Assembly (NCBI GenBank): GCA_019120595.1
Contig: DWUV01000124.1
Span: forward strand, 1-38,637
From: Candidatus Mediterraneibacter tabaqchaliae
Lineage (GTDB): Bacteria > Bacillota > Clostridia > Lachnospirales > Lachnospiraceae
Direction of reading: 5' to 3'
DNA: 38,637 nucleotides
In this document: positions 20,030 to 29,299 of the stretch, in pieces
How the letters are laid out: each line of letters starts with the position of its first letter
Numbering within the stretch: position 1 is the stretch's first letter
Notes under the pieces: model-generated
What the model saw: only the letters and a program-made list of their open reading frames with translations
What the model was told of the DNA's origin: nothing
Databases searched by the model: none
Translations under genes and position numbers: made by a program

Positions 20030-21364
20030 TTACTGACCCAGTTTTTCTTTTACATAAGCACAGAGTATTTCTCTTTTGTTTCTCTCCGGATCATCGATCA
20101 CGTATTCCAGCAGTTCACTCAGCATACTGCCCAGTTCTCTCCCGGGCTTCATGCCCAGGTCCATGAGCTCTCTCCCTCCGACCGCCAGCTGTCTCAGAGT
20201 GACGCAGTCCCCGTTCAGCAGCGCCTGCTGGTAGAGCTGTCTCATGGCTATGATATTCTCAATCTTCTCTCTTCGTCTGTATGCGCTCTGCGCCTTGGCG
20301 TCCGCCATGCGCACCGCGAGATAATAGGGAAACAGCTCTACGCCGATCCGGTTCATCGCGCGCCGCACATTCTTCGGCGTCGCCTCCACGCGGTAATCGT
20401 GATAGCACACGAGCCTGGACACTTTTTTCACAGTGTCATTGTCGAACTTCAGCCGCCGCATGACCTTGCGGGCGATCTCTTCACTGACCAGGGCATGGCC
20501 CTTAAAGTGGTCCCGCCCATTCTCATCCGTGGTGCGCATCGCCGGTTTCCCCATGTCGTGGAACAGCATGGTAAGCCGGAGGATCTTATCTCTCTTTACA
20601 TTCTTCATGGCATGCAGTGTATGCTGCGCCACATCGTACTTGTGGTGGGGCGTATTCTGCTCCACACCGGTCATGGCGTCCCACTCCGGAAGGATCACCT
20701 TTGTGATCCCCAGCTCACAGGCGTCCTGGATCCGCTCCGGATGCGGAGAAACGAGGAGCTTGACGAGCTCTGCCTGTATCCTCTCCGCGCTGATCTTTTC
20801 CAGCGTGGGGGCAAGCTCCCTCACCGCCCGGGCGGTCTCTTTCTCGATCGGGAAATTGAGCTGCGCGGAAAAGCGCACCGCGCGCAGGATCCTCAGCGCA
20901 TCCTCCGAGAACCGTTCCCGCGGATCGCCCACGCACCGGATCAGATGGTGGTTCAGGTCCTTCATCCCCCCGAATACATCGACCAGCCGCACTTCATCAT
21001 TATAAGCCATGGCATTGATCGTAAAATCCCTGCGCTGCAGATCCTCTTCCAGCCGGCTTGTAAAATGTACCTCCTTAGGATGCCTTCCGTCCTCGTACGC
21101 TCCGTCCACACGGTAAGTCGTCACTTCAAAGGAATCCTTTCCGATGAGGACTGTGACCGTCCCGTGCTCGATCCCTGTATCCACAGTCCTGCGGAAAAGC
21201 TTCTTGATCTCTTCCGGCCGGGCGGACGTGGTGATGTCCCAGTCTTCCGGCCGTCTCGCCAGGATGGAATCCCGCACGCACCCGCCCACGGCGAATGCCT
21301 CATACCCGTGGAGCTGCAGATTATTAATGATCATCGTCACTTTTCTTGGCAATGCTATCTTCAT
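20030..21364 (-). CDS. cca: CCA tRNA nucleotidyltransferase with HD domain
   Basis: FAVGGCVRDSILARRPEDWDITTSA, RRDFTINAMAYN, MLFHDMGKP. Confidence 0.95.
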   Translation of the reverse strand: MKIALPRKVTMIINNLQLHGYEAFAVGGCVRDSILARRPEDWDITTSARPEEIKKLFRRTVDTGIEHGTVTVLIGKDSFEVTTYRVDGAYEDGRHPKEVHFTSRLEEDLQRRDFTINAMAYNDEVRLVDVFGGMKDLNHHLIRCVGDPRERFSEDALRILRAVRFSAQLNFPIEKETARAVRELAPTLEKISAERIQAELVKLLVSPHPERIQDACELGITKVILPEWDAMTGVEQNTPHHKYDVAQHTLHAMKNVKRDKILRLTMLFHDMGKPAMRTTDENGRDHFKGHALVSEEIARKVMRRLKFDNDTVKKVSRLVCYHDYRVEATPKNVRRAMNRIGVELFPYYLAVRMADAKAQSAYRRREKIENIIAMRQLYQQALLNGDCVTLRQLAVGGRELMDLGMKPGRELGSMLSELLEYVIDDPERNKREILCAYVKEKLGQ

Positions 21365-22986
21365 GAGTAAACTACCCTCTTTGCTATCTCTTCTTCTCTC
21401 TTATGACAGGTAAATATTATAACCTGTTTTCCCTGGCAGCTCAACCATTTTAATGCAGACTCCAGCCTTTTGTCATCATAAAAAGCGAACACATCATCAA
21501 GGATCACCGGCACAGGCTCCTCCAGCAGGATATCCGCCGCCGCCAGGCGCACCGCAAGATAGATCTGCTCGACCGTCCCTCGGCTCAGGCGTTCTGCCGG
21601 GATATTCCTGACGCCGTCCCACACAGACAGGTGCCTCTCCCCGTCCATCCGGAGAGACCGGTATGCCCCATCTGTAAAAGCGGCGAATATCTCCGACGCC
21701 CTCCTGTTGAGGATCCCCGCTGTCTGATCCCCTATCTCTGCCGCCGTCTTTTCCAGCGTCTCTTCTGCCAGGGCGAGCGCCTGCTGCCGTCTGCGCAGCA
21801 TCCTCAGCGCATCGCTGTCCCCGCACTCCTCACACTGTTCCCGCAGGTTCGCGCAGCGGATCTCCTTTTCCTTCCAGGCGGACCGGATATGATCCATCTC
21901 TCCCTGAAGCCTTCTTGCCTCCGCCTGATTTTTATCGTTTCCTTCTGCCCGGCTTTTCCCGTTTCCTCCTGTCTTCCTCTGCTCTGCTTTCTCCCCGGGA
22001 CGCACATCCTCTGCCCCCGCGCCGCGCCGCCTCGCTTTCACAGCCGCAGCGGTACCGGCAGCCAGGAGAAGGATACCGACAGCCGCAACCGCAGCGGATA
22101 CCCCTGCGAAGGGCGCTGACGGAAGAGTGTGCACGGCATTTTCCAGGAACAGGCTCCACAGGAAGCCCGCTGCACCGGCCAGCACTCCCACTGCTCCCAT
22201 GCGGATCAGATTCCCCGGTCCTGACACACTTTCCTTGCGCCCCGCAGCCCCGGCCTGCGGCCCTTTATCCTGCGCCGCCCCGGTTTCCTCAGGATCTCCC
22301 AGCAGTTCCAGCCGCCCTCTCTTTTCCTCATATTCATCCTGGAGCGCCCGCATATCCCGCTCCAGGTACCGGCATTCCTGGCGGACTCTCTCCTGTTCTT
22401 TCTCCCGGGCGGCTTCCTGCTCCTTCACTTCCCGCTCTACGCTGCGCTGCTTTTCCTTCAGCCTGCGGAATGCCGCCGCGAGATCGATCTCGCCGCACCC
22501 CGTCTCAAAGTAGTTGGCGGCGCGGTTCTCCAAGGCCTCATAAAGCTCCTGTCCCGGCCTGGCCTGGAGCTGTCCCACGGACACTGTAGTGTCAAAAAGC
22601 GCCGCGGACATTCCCCCCAGCAGCATATCCAGATCACCGTGCTCCAGAGATAATTCCTCCCCGTCATCCTCACAGACGAGCGACGCCCGCTGCGCCGCCC
22701 TGGCAAAGCTGCGCTCCAGCCTGAAATTACGCCCTCCGCATGTAAAACGCATGACCCCGGCATAGGATCCCGGATCATCCCACGGCTCATAGCGGGTAAA
22801 CGCATCCCTTGCCGCAGCGCGCCCCCTCCCCCGTTCCAGCCCGAAAAGCATGGCGCGGATAAATGCATGGAGGGTCGATTTCCCGAATTCATTTTCCCCG
22901 GATATGACCTGCACGCCATCCTTCAGATAAAAATGGCGCTCTCTAAATTTCCCGAAATTTTTAATATATAACTCTCTGATGACCAT
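21361..22986 (-). CDS. YhaN-like AAA/Rad50-type ATPase with a central hydrophobic hairpin
   Basis: MVIRELYIKNFGKFRERHFYLKDGVQVISGENEFGKSTLHAFIRAMLFG; RLSRGTVEQIYLAVRLA; VILDDVFAFYDDKR; central hydrophobic segments. Confidence 0.85.
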   Translation of the reverse strand: MVIRELYIKNFGKFRERHFYLKDGVQVISGENEFGKSTLHAFIRAMLFGLERGRGRAAARDAFTRYEPWDDPGSYAGVMRFTCGGRNFRLERSFARAAQRASLVCEDDGEELSLEHGDLDMLLGGMSAALFDTTVSVGQLQARPGQELYEALENRAANYFETGCGEIDLAAAFRRLKEKQRSVEREVKEQEAAREKEQERVRQECRYLERDMRALQDEYEEKRGRLELLGDPEETGAAQDKGPQAGAAGRKESVSGPGNLIRMGAVGVLAGAAGFLWSLFLENAVHTLPSAPFAGVSAAVAAVGILLLAAGTAAAVKARRRGAGAEDVRPGEKAEQRKTGGNGKSRAEGNDKNQAEARRLQGEMDHIRSAWKEKEIRCANLREQCEECGDSDALRMLRRRQQALALAEETLEKTAAEIGDQTAGILNRRASEIFAAFTDGAYRSLRMDGERHLSVWDGVRNIPAERLSRGTVEQIYLAVRLAAADILLEEPVPVILDDVFAFYDDKRLESALKWLSCQGKQVIIFTCHKREEEIAKRVVYS

Positions 22987-23007
22987 GCCTGTTCCCTCTC
23001 CCCCGTC

Positions 23008-24060
23008 TCAATCCCGTCCTGCCAGGAGCACATCGATCCCCTCGCAGAGCGCCTCATATTCAAGGCTTCCTTCCCTGCAGCCTGCGAAGCGGGAAATATA
23101 CTGCCCCAGGAGATTCTCTCTGTTTTCTTCCAAAAGCCGCATGATATCATATGCCGGGCAAGTCTCATCCACCGTCTCCAGTATATTTCCCAGCCCGGCG
23201 ATCCGGTTTGCATCAAATTTGACATCCGAATTTCTTTTTCCGATCAGAGTTATTTTGTAAATATTTTCATTTCCTTGTTCATCTATACATTTCCTTATTC
23301 TTTCTCTGACGCTTCCCTCTGTATCGGATCCGTCCACATGGATTTCCAGGTGTATGTATTCTCTTCCCGCACATGGGATCCACTGCGTCCTTACTCCCGC
23401 CTCCGAGACCTCTCCTCTGATGTACCCGTGCGGCCCGGTATCATTCCGGTCCACCGGCTCCAGCGCCCCGGCATAAATGATCCGGTCTTTTTCCAGCGCC
23501 TGAGGCTTATGGATATGCCCCAGAGCGATATAGCAGAATCCCGATGACGATAAAGCCTTCCTGTCGATCGGGATATGCTTCTGGTCACCCCCATGGGCGA
23601 GGAGTATCTCTATGGGCTCTGCCCCGGCCGGCGCTGCCCTGTCATACAGCGGCTCACTGATCTCCCTGCTGTGATAGCTGAGCCCATACACAGCAGTGCC
23701 CAGTTCAGGGAAATCAACATATTCCAGAGTTCTCCCAAAAAGCGGATACACATTCTCACTCCATCGGAATGTCCTGTAATAGGAATCCCGCCGGATATAG
23801 TCATGGTTCCCCGCTATGAGCACTACCTTTGTGTGAGTCAGCCGCGAAAACAGATAATCAACTTCCCTCAGCTCCCTGAGCAGGGGCTGGCGGTGGAACA
23901 GGTCCCCCGCTATGAGCAGCAGGTCCGTCCGTTCTTCCTCGCATACACGGATCACATGTTCAAAAGTATCCCAGAGCTCCTGCGGCCTGTTCTCACTGTA
24001 AATCGGGCCTGCATCCGGCTGCGCGCCCAGATGCACGTCCGCGATATGGATAAATCTCAT
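23008..24060 (-). CDS. Metallophosphoesterase, YhaO/SbcD/Mre11-like nuclease
   Basis: MRFIHIADVHLGAQPD, LLLIAGDLFHRQP, VVLIAGNHDYI, LGHIHKPQ. Confidence 0.93.
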   Translation of the reverse strand: MRFIHIADVHLGAQPDAGPIYSENRPQELWDTFEHVIRVCEEERTDLLLIAGDLFHRQPLLRELREVDYLFSRLTHTKVVLIAGNHDYIRRDSYYRTFRWSENVYPLFGRTLEYVDFPELGTAVYGLSYHSREISEPLYDRAAPAGAEPIEILLAHGGDQKHIPIDRKALSSSGFCYIALGHIHKPQALEKDRIIYAGALEPVDRNDTGPHGYIRGEVSEAGVRTQWIPCAGREYIHLEIHVDGSDTEGSVRERIRKCIDEQGNENIYKITLIGKRNSDVKFDANRIAGLGNILETVDETCPAYDIMRLLEENRENLLGQYISRFAGCREGSLEYEALCEGIDVLLAGRD

Positions 24061-24172
24061 TCAGCACCTCCCGTCCGCCGGAAAAGGGACAGGGCGCCAC
24101 ATCAGAAATGTCACGCCCTGCCCTCTGCCTTTGTCCGCCTGTTTCCCGGACTATGCACATCATTCTTACAGA

Positions 24173-25564
24173 TTATAATTCACAGTTATTTACTGTCCTC
24201 GGGAACGGGATCACGTCACGGATGTTTGACATTCCTGTCAGATACATCACGCACCGCTCAAAGCCGAGCCCGAATCCCGCATGTCTCGTGGAGCCGTACT
24301 TTCTCAGGTCAAGATAGAAATCATAATCCTCTTCCTTTAATCCCAGCTCATTCATACGGTTCAGGAGTTTGTCGTAGTCGTCCTCCCTCTGGCTTCCTCC
24401 GATGATCTCACCGATCCCCGGTACAAGGCAGTCCACTGCCGCGACTGTCTTGCCGTCATCATTCTGCTTCATATAGAAGGCCTTGATCTCCTTCGGGTAA
24501 TCCGTGACAAATACCGGGCGCTTGTAAATCTGCTCTGTCAGATAGCGCTCATGCTCTGTCTGGAGGTCGCATCCCCAGGATACTTTATATTCGAATTTGT
24601 CATTGTTCTTCTCAAGGATCTCAATGGCTTCCGTATAGGTCACCCTCGCGAAATCAGATCCCGCCACATTGTTCAGCCTGTCCAGGAGCCCCTTGTCCAC
24701 AAAGGAATTAAAGAAATTCATCTCCTCCGGCGCGTTCTCAAGCACATAGCGGATCACATATTTGAGCATTGCCTCCGCCAGATCCATATCATCCTCCAGA
24801 TCCGCGAACGCGATCTCCGGCTCAATCATCCAGAATTCCGCGGCATGCCTCGTTGTGTTCGAATTCTCCGCACGGAATGTAGGGCCGAATGTGTAGATGC
24901 TGCGGAATGCCTGGGCATATGTCTCGCCGTTCAGTTGCCCGCTCACGGTCAGGCTGGTCTCTTTCCCGAAGAAGTCCTTTGTATAGTCCACGGACCCGTC
25001 TTCATTTTTCGGGACATTTTCCATATCAAGAGTAGTCACGCGGAACATCTCTCCCGCTCCCTCGCAGTCGCTCCCCGTGATCAGCGGCGTATGCACATAC
25101 ACAAATCCTCTCTCCTGGAAAAACTTATGGATCGCATAAGCCGCCAGTGAACGCACGCGGAATACTGCCTGGAACGTATTCGTCCTGGGGCGGAGATGGG
25201 AAATTGTCCTGAGATATTCGAAACTATGCCGTTTCTTCTGCAATGGATAATCCGGAGCTGAAGCACCCTCAACCTGTACTTCATCCGCCTGGATCTCAAA
25301 CGGCTGCTTTGCCTGAGGCGTCGCTACCAGAGTCCCGGTCACGATGACCGCTGCCCCGACATTCAATTTGGAAACCTCAGCGAAATTCTCCATCTTGTCG
25401 TGATATACCACCTGCAGCGTCTCAAAGAAAGAGCCGTCATTTAACACTATAAAACCAAAAGTCTTTGAATCGCGGATGCTGCGCACCCAGCCGCCGACCG
25501 TCACCTTCTGGTCCAGATACTGTTCTCTGTTCTTAAATAATTCCCGAATCGTCGTTAATTCCAT
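24173..25564 (-). CDS. asnS: Asparaginyl-tRNA synthetase
   Basis: Class II tRNA synthetase motifs; [64 protein letters not shown]. Confidence 0.96.
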   Translation of the reverse strand: MELTTIRELFKNREQYLDQKVTVGGWVRSIRDSKTFGFIVLNDGSFFETLQVVYHDKMENFAEVSKLNVGAAVIVTGTLVATPQAKQPFEIQADEVQVEGASAPDYPLQKKRHSFEYLRTISHLRPRTNTFQAVFRVRSLAAYAIHKFFQERGFVYVHTPLITGSDCEGAGEMFRVTTLDMENVPKNEDGSVDYTKDFFGKETSLTVSGQLNGETYAQAFRSIYTFGPTFRAENSNTTRHAAEFWMIEPEIAFADLEDDMDLAEAMLKYVIRYVLENAPEEMNFFNSFVDKGLLDRLNNVAGSDFARVTYTEAIEILEKNNDKFEYKVSWGCDLQTEHERYLTEQIYKRPVFVTDYPKEIKAFYMKQNDDGKTVAAVDCLVPGIGEIIGGSQREDDYDKLLNRMNELGLKEEDYDFYLDLRKYGSTRHAGFGLGFERCVMYLTGMSNIRDVIPFPRTVNNCEL

Positions 25565-25603
25565 ATCTAAATAACTCCTCCGTTGTTGATTGTCAGTATT
25601 GAC

Positions 25604-25632
25604 ATTATAACACTGTCCGTCAAGACCGTAAA
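25604..25632 (-). promoter_or_regulatory. Candidate sigma-A promoter for asnS
   Basis: Minus strand TTTACG-N17-TATAAT. Confidence 0.55.
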
Positions 25633-25682
25633 CAAAAATATCCTGTGCACACGTGGGAATCTCCCCTCAAGGGCAGGCAAAA

Positions 25683-25727
25683 AGAATACCGCAGGATCAT
25701 CTCTTTCAGATGATCCTGCGGTATTCT
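25683..25727 (-). terminator. Terminator of the tRNA-Glu/tRNA-Cys unit
   Basis: Perfect 20-bp inverted repeat AGAATACCGCAGGATCATCT-n5-AGATGATCCTGCGGTATTCT; minus-strand TTTTT follows. Confidence 0.85.
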
Positions 25728-25735
25728 CTTTCAAG

Positions 25736-25806
25736 AGGCGCAGATCGGATTTGAACCGGTGATCAGGGAGTTGCAGTCCCACGCCTTACCACTTGGCTAC
25801 TGCGCC
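25736..25806 (-). tRNA. tRNA-Cys (GCA)
   Basis: Minus strand GGCGCAGTAGCCAAGTGGTAAGGCGTGGGACTGCAACTCCCTGATCACCGGTTCAAATCCGATCTGCGCCT. Confidence 0.95.
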
Positions 25807-25808
25807 TT

Positions 25809-25852
25809 GAGTATGAGCACTTAGCGACCGTCTTTTGGTCGCTTACGTGCGA
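25809..25852. repeat. tRNA-spacer hairpin repeat, copy 1
   Basis: gagtatgaGCACttAGCGACCgtctttTGGTCGCTtacGTGCga. Confidence 0.85.
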
Positions 25853-25857
25853 TCCAT

Positions 25858-25899
25858 ATCGCCGCCGTTAGCGAGGTCCTCTCGAGCTTACAAGGCGAT
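25858..25899. repeat. Central, diverged spacer hairpin
   Basis: ATCGCCgccgttAGCGAGgtcctCTCgaGCTtacaaGGCGAT; shares TTAGCG...GCTTAC with the flanking copies. Confidence 0.6.
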
Positions 25900-25900
25900 C

Positions 25901-25944
25901 GAGTATGAGCACTTAGCGGCTGTCCTTTAGCCGCTTACGTGCGA
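25901..25944. repeat. tRNA-spacer hairpin repeat, copy 2
   Basis: gagtatgaGCACttAGCGGCTgtccttTAGCCGCTtacGTGCga. Confidence 0.85.
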
Positions 25945-25945
25945 A

Positions 25946-26017
25946 TGACCCCGACGGGAATCGAACCCGTGTTACCGCCGTGAAAGGGCGATGTCTTAAC
26001 CGCTTGACCACGGGGCC
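25946..26017 (-). tRNA. tRNA-Glu (TTC)
   Basis: Minus strand GGCCCCGTGGTCAAGCGGTTAAGACATCGCCCTTTCACGGCGGTAACACGGGTTCGATTCCCGTCGGGGTCA. Confidence 0.95.
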
Positions 26018-26088
26018 ATACACAGTCACTGCCTAACAGTGACCGCTGATTATATTACCATACGCGAAATATAATTGCAAGCACTTTT

Positions 26089-26709
26089 TTAATTTCTCTT
26101 CCCGCTCCGGGCCATCATCCTGCAGAATACCACCGCCGCCCCCGTGCTCACCATCGTCGCCAGGATCCCCGCACCGATGATCGCAGCCGGGTCAGGGCTC
26201 CCATACTGGCTTCGGTAAGCGATCACGTTCATGGGAATAAGCTGGAGCGAGGAGATATTGATGATAAGGAAGGTGCACATCTCATTGCCCGCCACTCCCT
26301 TTTTCCGCGCCGGGCCCGGCGCCCTGCCTGCCCTTCTGTCATCCTCCAGCCCGCCCAGCTCCTCCATCGCCCTGAGCCCTGCCGGAGTCGCCGCCCACCC
26401 GAGCCCGAGAAAATTGGCGATGAAATTAGTCGTAATATGCTCTTCTGCCTTATGCCCTTCCGGCATACCAGGGAAAAGGAACCGGACGAGCGGTCTCATC
26501 TTCCGCGACGCCATCCGTATGATCCCCGCTTTTGAAGCGATTTCCATGATCCCGGTCCAGAATGCCATCACCCCGATCATGGTAATGCACAGTGTCACTG
26601 CCTCCTTTGACGAATCCAGCGCCGCATTGGTGATATCCTGCATCCTCCCGTTAAACGCCCCGAACACGATTCCCACAAGGATCATCCCTGCCCACAGATA
26701 ATTCAGCAT
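26089..26709 (-). CDS. spmA: Spore maturation protein A (nucleoside recognition/Gate domain)
   Basis: MLNYLWAGMILVGIVFGAFNGRMQDITNAALDSSKEAVTLCITMIGVMAFWTGIMEIA; MCTFLIINISSLQLIPMNVIAYRSQYGS. Confidence 0.93.
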   Translation of the reverse strand: MLNYLWAGMILVGIVFGAFNGRMQDITNAALDSSKEAVTLCITMIGVMAFWTGIMEIASKAGIIRMASRKMRPLVRFLFPGMPEGHKAEEHITTNFIANFLGLGWAATPAGLRAMEELGGLEDDRRAGRAPGPARKKGVAGNEMCTFLIINISSLQLIPMNVIAYRSQYGSPDPAAIIGAGILATMVSTGAAVVFCRMMARSGKRN

Positions 26710-28551
26710 CTAATGACCTCCGCCCATCTCCCACATATAGTCTTCCACGATCCCGAACGGCGCCGGCCCGACTTCCAGCACTGCTTCGTGGAATTTTTTC
26801 TGAGAGAAGTCCTCCCCCTTTTCTTTCACCCAGTCTTTTTTCAGTTCCAGGAATTCCACATATCCGATATAATATTTCAGATAATTTGCAGGCGAGCCGA
26901 TGATCAGCTCGTAGATTTCTTCCACAGTATCCGCATCCGTGATCCCATAGTTTGAAAAGAATGCGATCGTATCCATGCGGCTCCATCCGTCATAATGGAT
27001 CCCGATGTCCGCGAGCGCATACAGCCCGAGTATGACAGAGCTGTTCTTCTGGAGGATGACAGCCTGTTCCTTTGACAGCGGCGTCAGATAATAGCTCCCC
27101 ATCTCCGCGTAAGTCGCCCATCCCTCCACATAGCCGCCGAAATCCATCAGGCTGCGGATGGGATCCGGATCCGTACTCTCGTAGAAGACCGTCTGGTACA
27201 GATGCCCCGGATATCCCTCATGCGCCAGTGTCGTAAAGAGTGTCAGGTCATTCCCCATATGTCCCTGATTGATATAGATCACATTTTCTTCGGTGTTGTC
27301 GATCGCGGGGATCATATAGAAAGCCGGGCTTAAATGCTCTTCCATCTCCTCGGGCACGTATTTGACTTCCAATTCCGTCTCAGGAGCCTCCGGGAACGTC
27401 CTGCTGATCCCCTGCTTCAGATGCGACAGGATCAGTTCCGCGCTCTCCTGCCCGATGGAAGCCGCCGCTTCCTCTGCCTCGCCATAGCTGATGCCAAGCA
27501 CCTGCTCCATCGCTTCCAGGTCATCCGAGATCTGCCTTCTCGTCAGATCCTTCATTTCATCCACAGAGCGCTCAGAACCTGTGGACTGCTCTGCAAGCAG
27601 CTCATAATATTCTTTCCCCTGCGGCAGGAAGACAAGCCCCTTTTCATTCTTTCCGCTGCCCTTCAGATCTTCCACTGCTGCGGTCAGCTTTTCATACGCC
27701 GGGAATACATAATCCCGGATTACCAGTGCATTTTCCTGTATATATTCACTTTTTTCTTCTTTTGTCAATTCTTTTATTTCTTCTATTCTGTCAACAAATG
27801 TCGAATACAGATAATTTCCATCTCCCATATCAAGGAATGCACGGCACTGCCCGATCACTGTATCCGCCGCATGCTCCGCCATAAAAAGTCCGGCCTCAGA
27901 CTTTTCATTCTCAAAACGGATCAGGCTGTCAAAATACTCCCCCGTAGTCTTCAGGAGCGCCAGATAGTCATCCACATCCTGACGGTCATAGAACCGATAC
28001 TCCGACAGGACTACCGGAAGCTGCGTCTGCACACCGCTGACCAGCCCCAGAGGCTCCTCGTACAAAAGATACTCCGCACTCTTATCCATACTTTTGAGCC
28101 GGTAATTCAGCACATCATATGTAAGCCTGTTCTGCGTATCCAGATCATCATAAGAAAACCCGAGGAGCGACCGGCGCATATTTTCTGCCGCCGCCTTCAC
28201 CGCCTCCCCTTCAGCATCAAAACTGCCAAACGTCACAGGCGTGTCCCCGATCCCATACTCCTCCGGATCTTTCAGCGTATAGTGCAGGTTTACGGTATCA
28301 GACGCCGCTTCCCGGCAGAACAGTTCCCGTGTATATTCGCGGAATCTTGCATTCTCCCCGTCCGCCCCCACGCGCGCCCTGCATCCGCATACCGCAATGC
28401 CGGCGGCAAAACTCAGCGCACCAAGAATGCAGAGAGCAGATCTTTTCCGAGATAAATAAGTGGATTTTATGTAGCGAGACCTCAAAGACAGCATAAAAGC
28501 TCCTGAAATACCTTTGCTCCATCCTATGAAATGTTTCCTGCGGATATTCAT
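26710..28551 (-). CDS. DUF885-family protein, HExxH-type putative peptidase; probable lipoprotein/exported
   Basis: TTLAHEGYPGHLYQTVFY; GGYVEGWATYAEMGSYYL; hydrophobic N-terminus with lipobox-like GIAVCGC. Confidence 0.8.
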   Translation of the reverse strand: MNIRRKHFIGWSKGISGAFMLSLRSRYIKSTYLSRKRSALCILGALSFAAGIAVCGCRARVGADGENARFREYTRELFCREAASDTVNLHYTLKDPEEYGIGDTPVTFGSFDAEGEAVKAAAENMRRSLLGFSYDDLDTQNRLTYDVLNYRLKSMDKSAEYLLYEEPLGLVSGVQTQLPVVLSEYRFYDRQDVDDYLALLKTTGEYFDSLIRFENEKSEAGLFMAEHAADTVIGQCRAFLDMGDGNYLYSTFVDRIEEIKELTKEEKSEYIQENALVIRDYVFPAYEKLTAAVEDLKGSGKNEKGLVFLPQGKEYYELLAEQSTGSERSVDEMKDLTRRQISDDLEAMEQVLGISYGEAEEAAASIGQESAELILSHLKQGISRTFPEAPETELEVKYVPEEMEEHLSPAFYMIPAIDNTEENVIYINQGHMGNDLTLFTTLAHEGYPGHLYQTVFYESTDPDPIRSLMDFGGYVEGWATYAEMGSYYLTPLSKEQAVILQKNSSVILGLYALADIGIHYDGWSRMDTIAFFSNYGITDADTVEEIYELIIGSPANYLKYYIGYVEFLELKKDWVKEKGEDFSQKKFHEAVLEVGPAPFGIVEDYMWEMGGGH

Positions 28552-28684
28552 ATATCACCGCGTCCGCAGTATATCCTTCCTGTCCGGTCGGCCGCTGAGG
28601 CCGGGAGCCTTCATCCCTGACAGATATTTTCCTCCGCTCCGGCATATACTCTGGGTAGAATATCCTTTCGGCGGAGGTGCACCC

Positions 28685-29221
28685 TTGCAGGTCCTTCTCT
28701 ATATTTCAGATTTTATCGTCCCCTTCATCGTACTGGGTATCGTAACTTACGGTCTCCTGGTGGGTGTCAATGTATACGAAACATTCATCAAAGGAGCAAA
28801 GAGCGGCTTCCTCACCGTGATCCGGCTGATGCCCACACTCATCGGGCTGATGGCGGCAGTGGGGATCCTGCGCGCGTCCGGTTTCCTGGACTTCCTTTCC
28901 TCTGCGATCGGGCAGTTTTCCTCATACATCGGATTCCCCGGGGAGCTCGTCCCGCTCACAGTCGTAAAGATGTTTTCCTCCTCCGCTGCCACCGGACTGC
29001 TCCTGGATGTGTTCCGGGAATTCGGGACAGACTCGCACCTGGGGCTGATCGCCTCCATCTCCATGTGCTGCACTGAAACCATTTTTTACACAATGAGCGT
29101 CTACTTCATGACCGCCGGGGTAAAACGCTCCCGCTACACTCTGGCAGGCGCACTCCTCGCCACTTTTGCCGGGCTTGCCGCCAGCGTCTTCCTCGCCGGC
29201 GCAATGTCTTTGGGATTGTGA
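28685..29221 (+). CDS. spmB: Spore maturation protein B, probable TTG start
   Basis: MQVLLYISDFIVPFIVLGIVTYGLLVGVNVYETFIKGAKSGFLTVIRLMPTLIGLMAAVGILRASGFLD..; GGAGG upstream at ~28673. Confidence 0.9.
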   Translation: MQVLLYISDFIVPFIVLGIVTYGLLVGVNVYETFIKGAKSGFLTVIRLMPTLIGLMAAVGILRASGFLDFLSSAIGQFSSYIGFPGELVPLTVVKMFSSSAATGLLLDVFREFGTDSHLGLIASISMCCTETIFYTMSVYFMTAGVKRSRYTLAGALLATFAGLAASVFLAGAMSLGL

Positions 29222-29244
29222 GAGGGCAGGGTTTGTGCTAAAAT
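29216..29244 (+). promoter_or_regulatory. Candidate promoter for the ABC ATPase gene, overlapping the spmB 3' end
   Basis: TTGTGA-N17-TAAAAT. Confidence 0.45.
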
Positions 29245-29250
29245 AAAAAA

Positions 29251-29272
29251 GGAGTCAGACAGCGCTGACTCC
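29251..29272. terminator. Hairpin GGAGTCAG-ACAGCG-CTGACTCC; terminator-like only in minus orientation (TTTTTTATTTT follows)
   Basis: Perfect 8-bp inverted repeat flanked by AAATAAAAAA on the left. Confidence 0.5.
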
Positions 29273-29299
29273 GGCAATTCGATACATGGAGGTGTTTTT

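Noticed and set aside
24085-24125. Inverted AGGGCG..CGCCCT between the nuclease gene and asnS
   Set aside because: Weak arms and no clear U-tract; not strong enough to call as a terminator.
25565-25680. T-box riboswitch upstream of asnS
   Set aside because: No recognisable T-box consensus or antiterminator; only a promoter-like TTTACG-N17-TATAAT was found.
25809-25944. CRISPR array in the tRNA spacer
   Set aside because: Only two near-identical copies, the intervening segment is itself a hairpin, and no cas genes are present.
27334-28455. 373-aa plus-strand ORF opposite the DUF885 gene
   Set aside because: His/Arg/Ile-rich shadow of the coding strand, no motif or convincing RBS.
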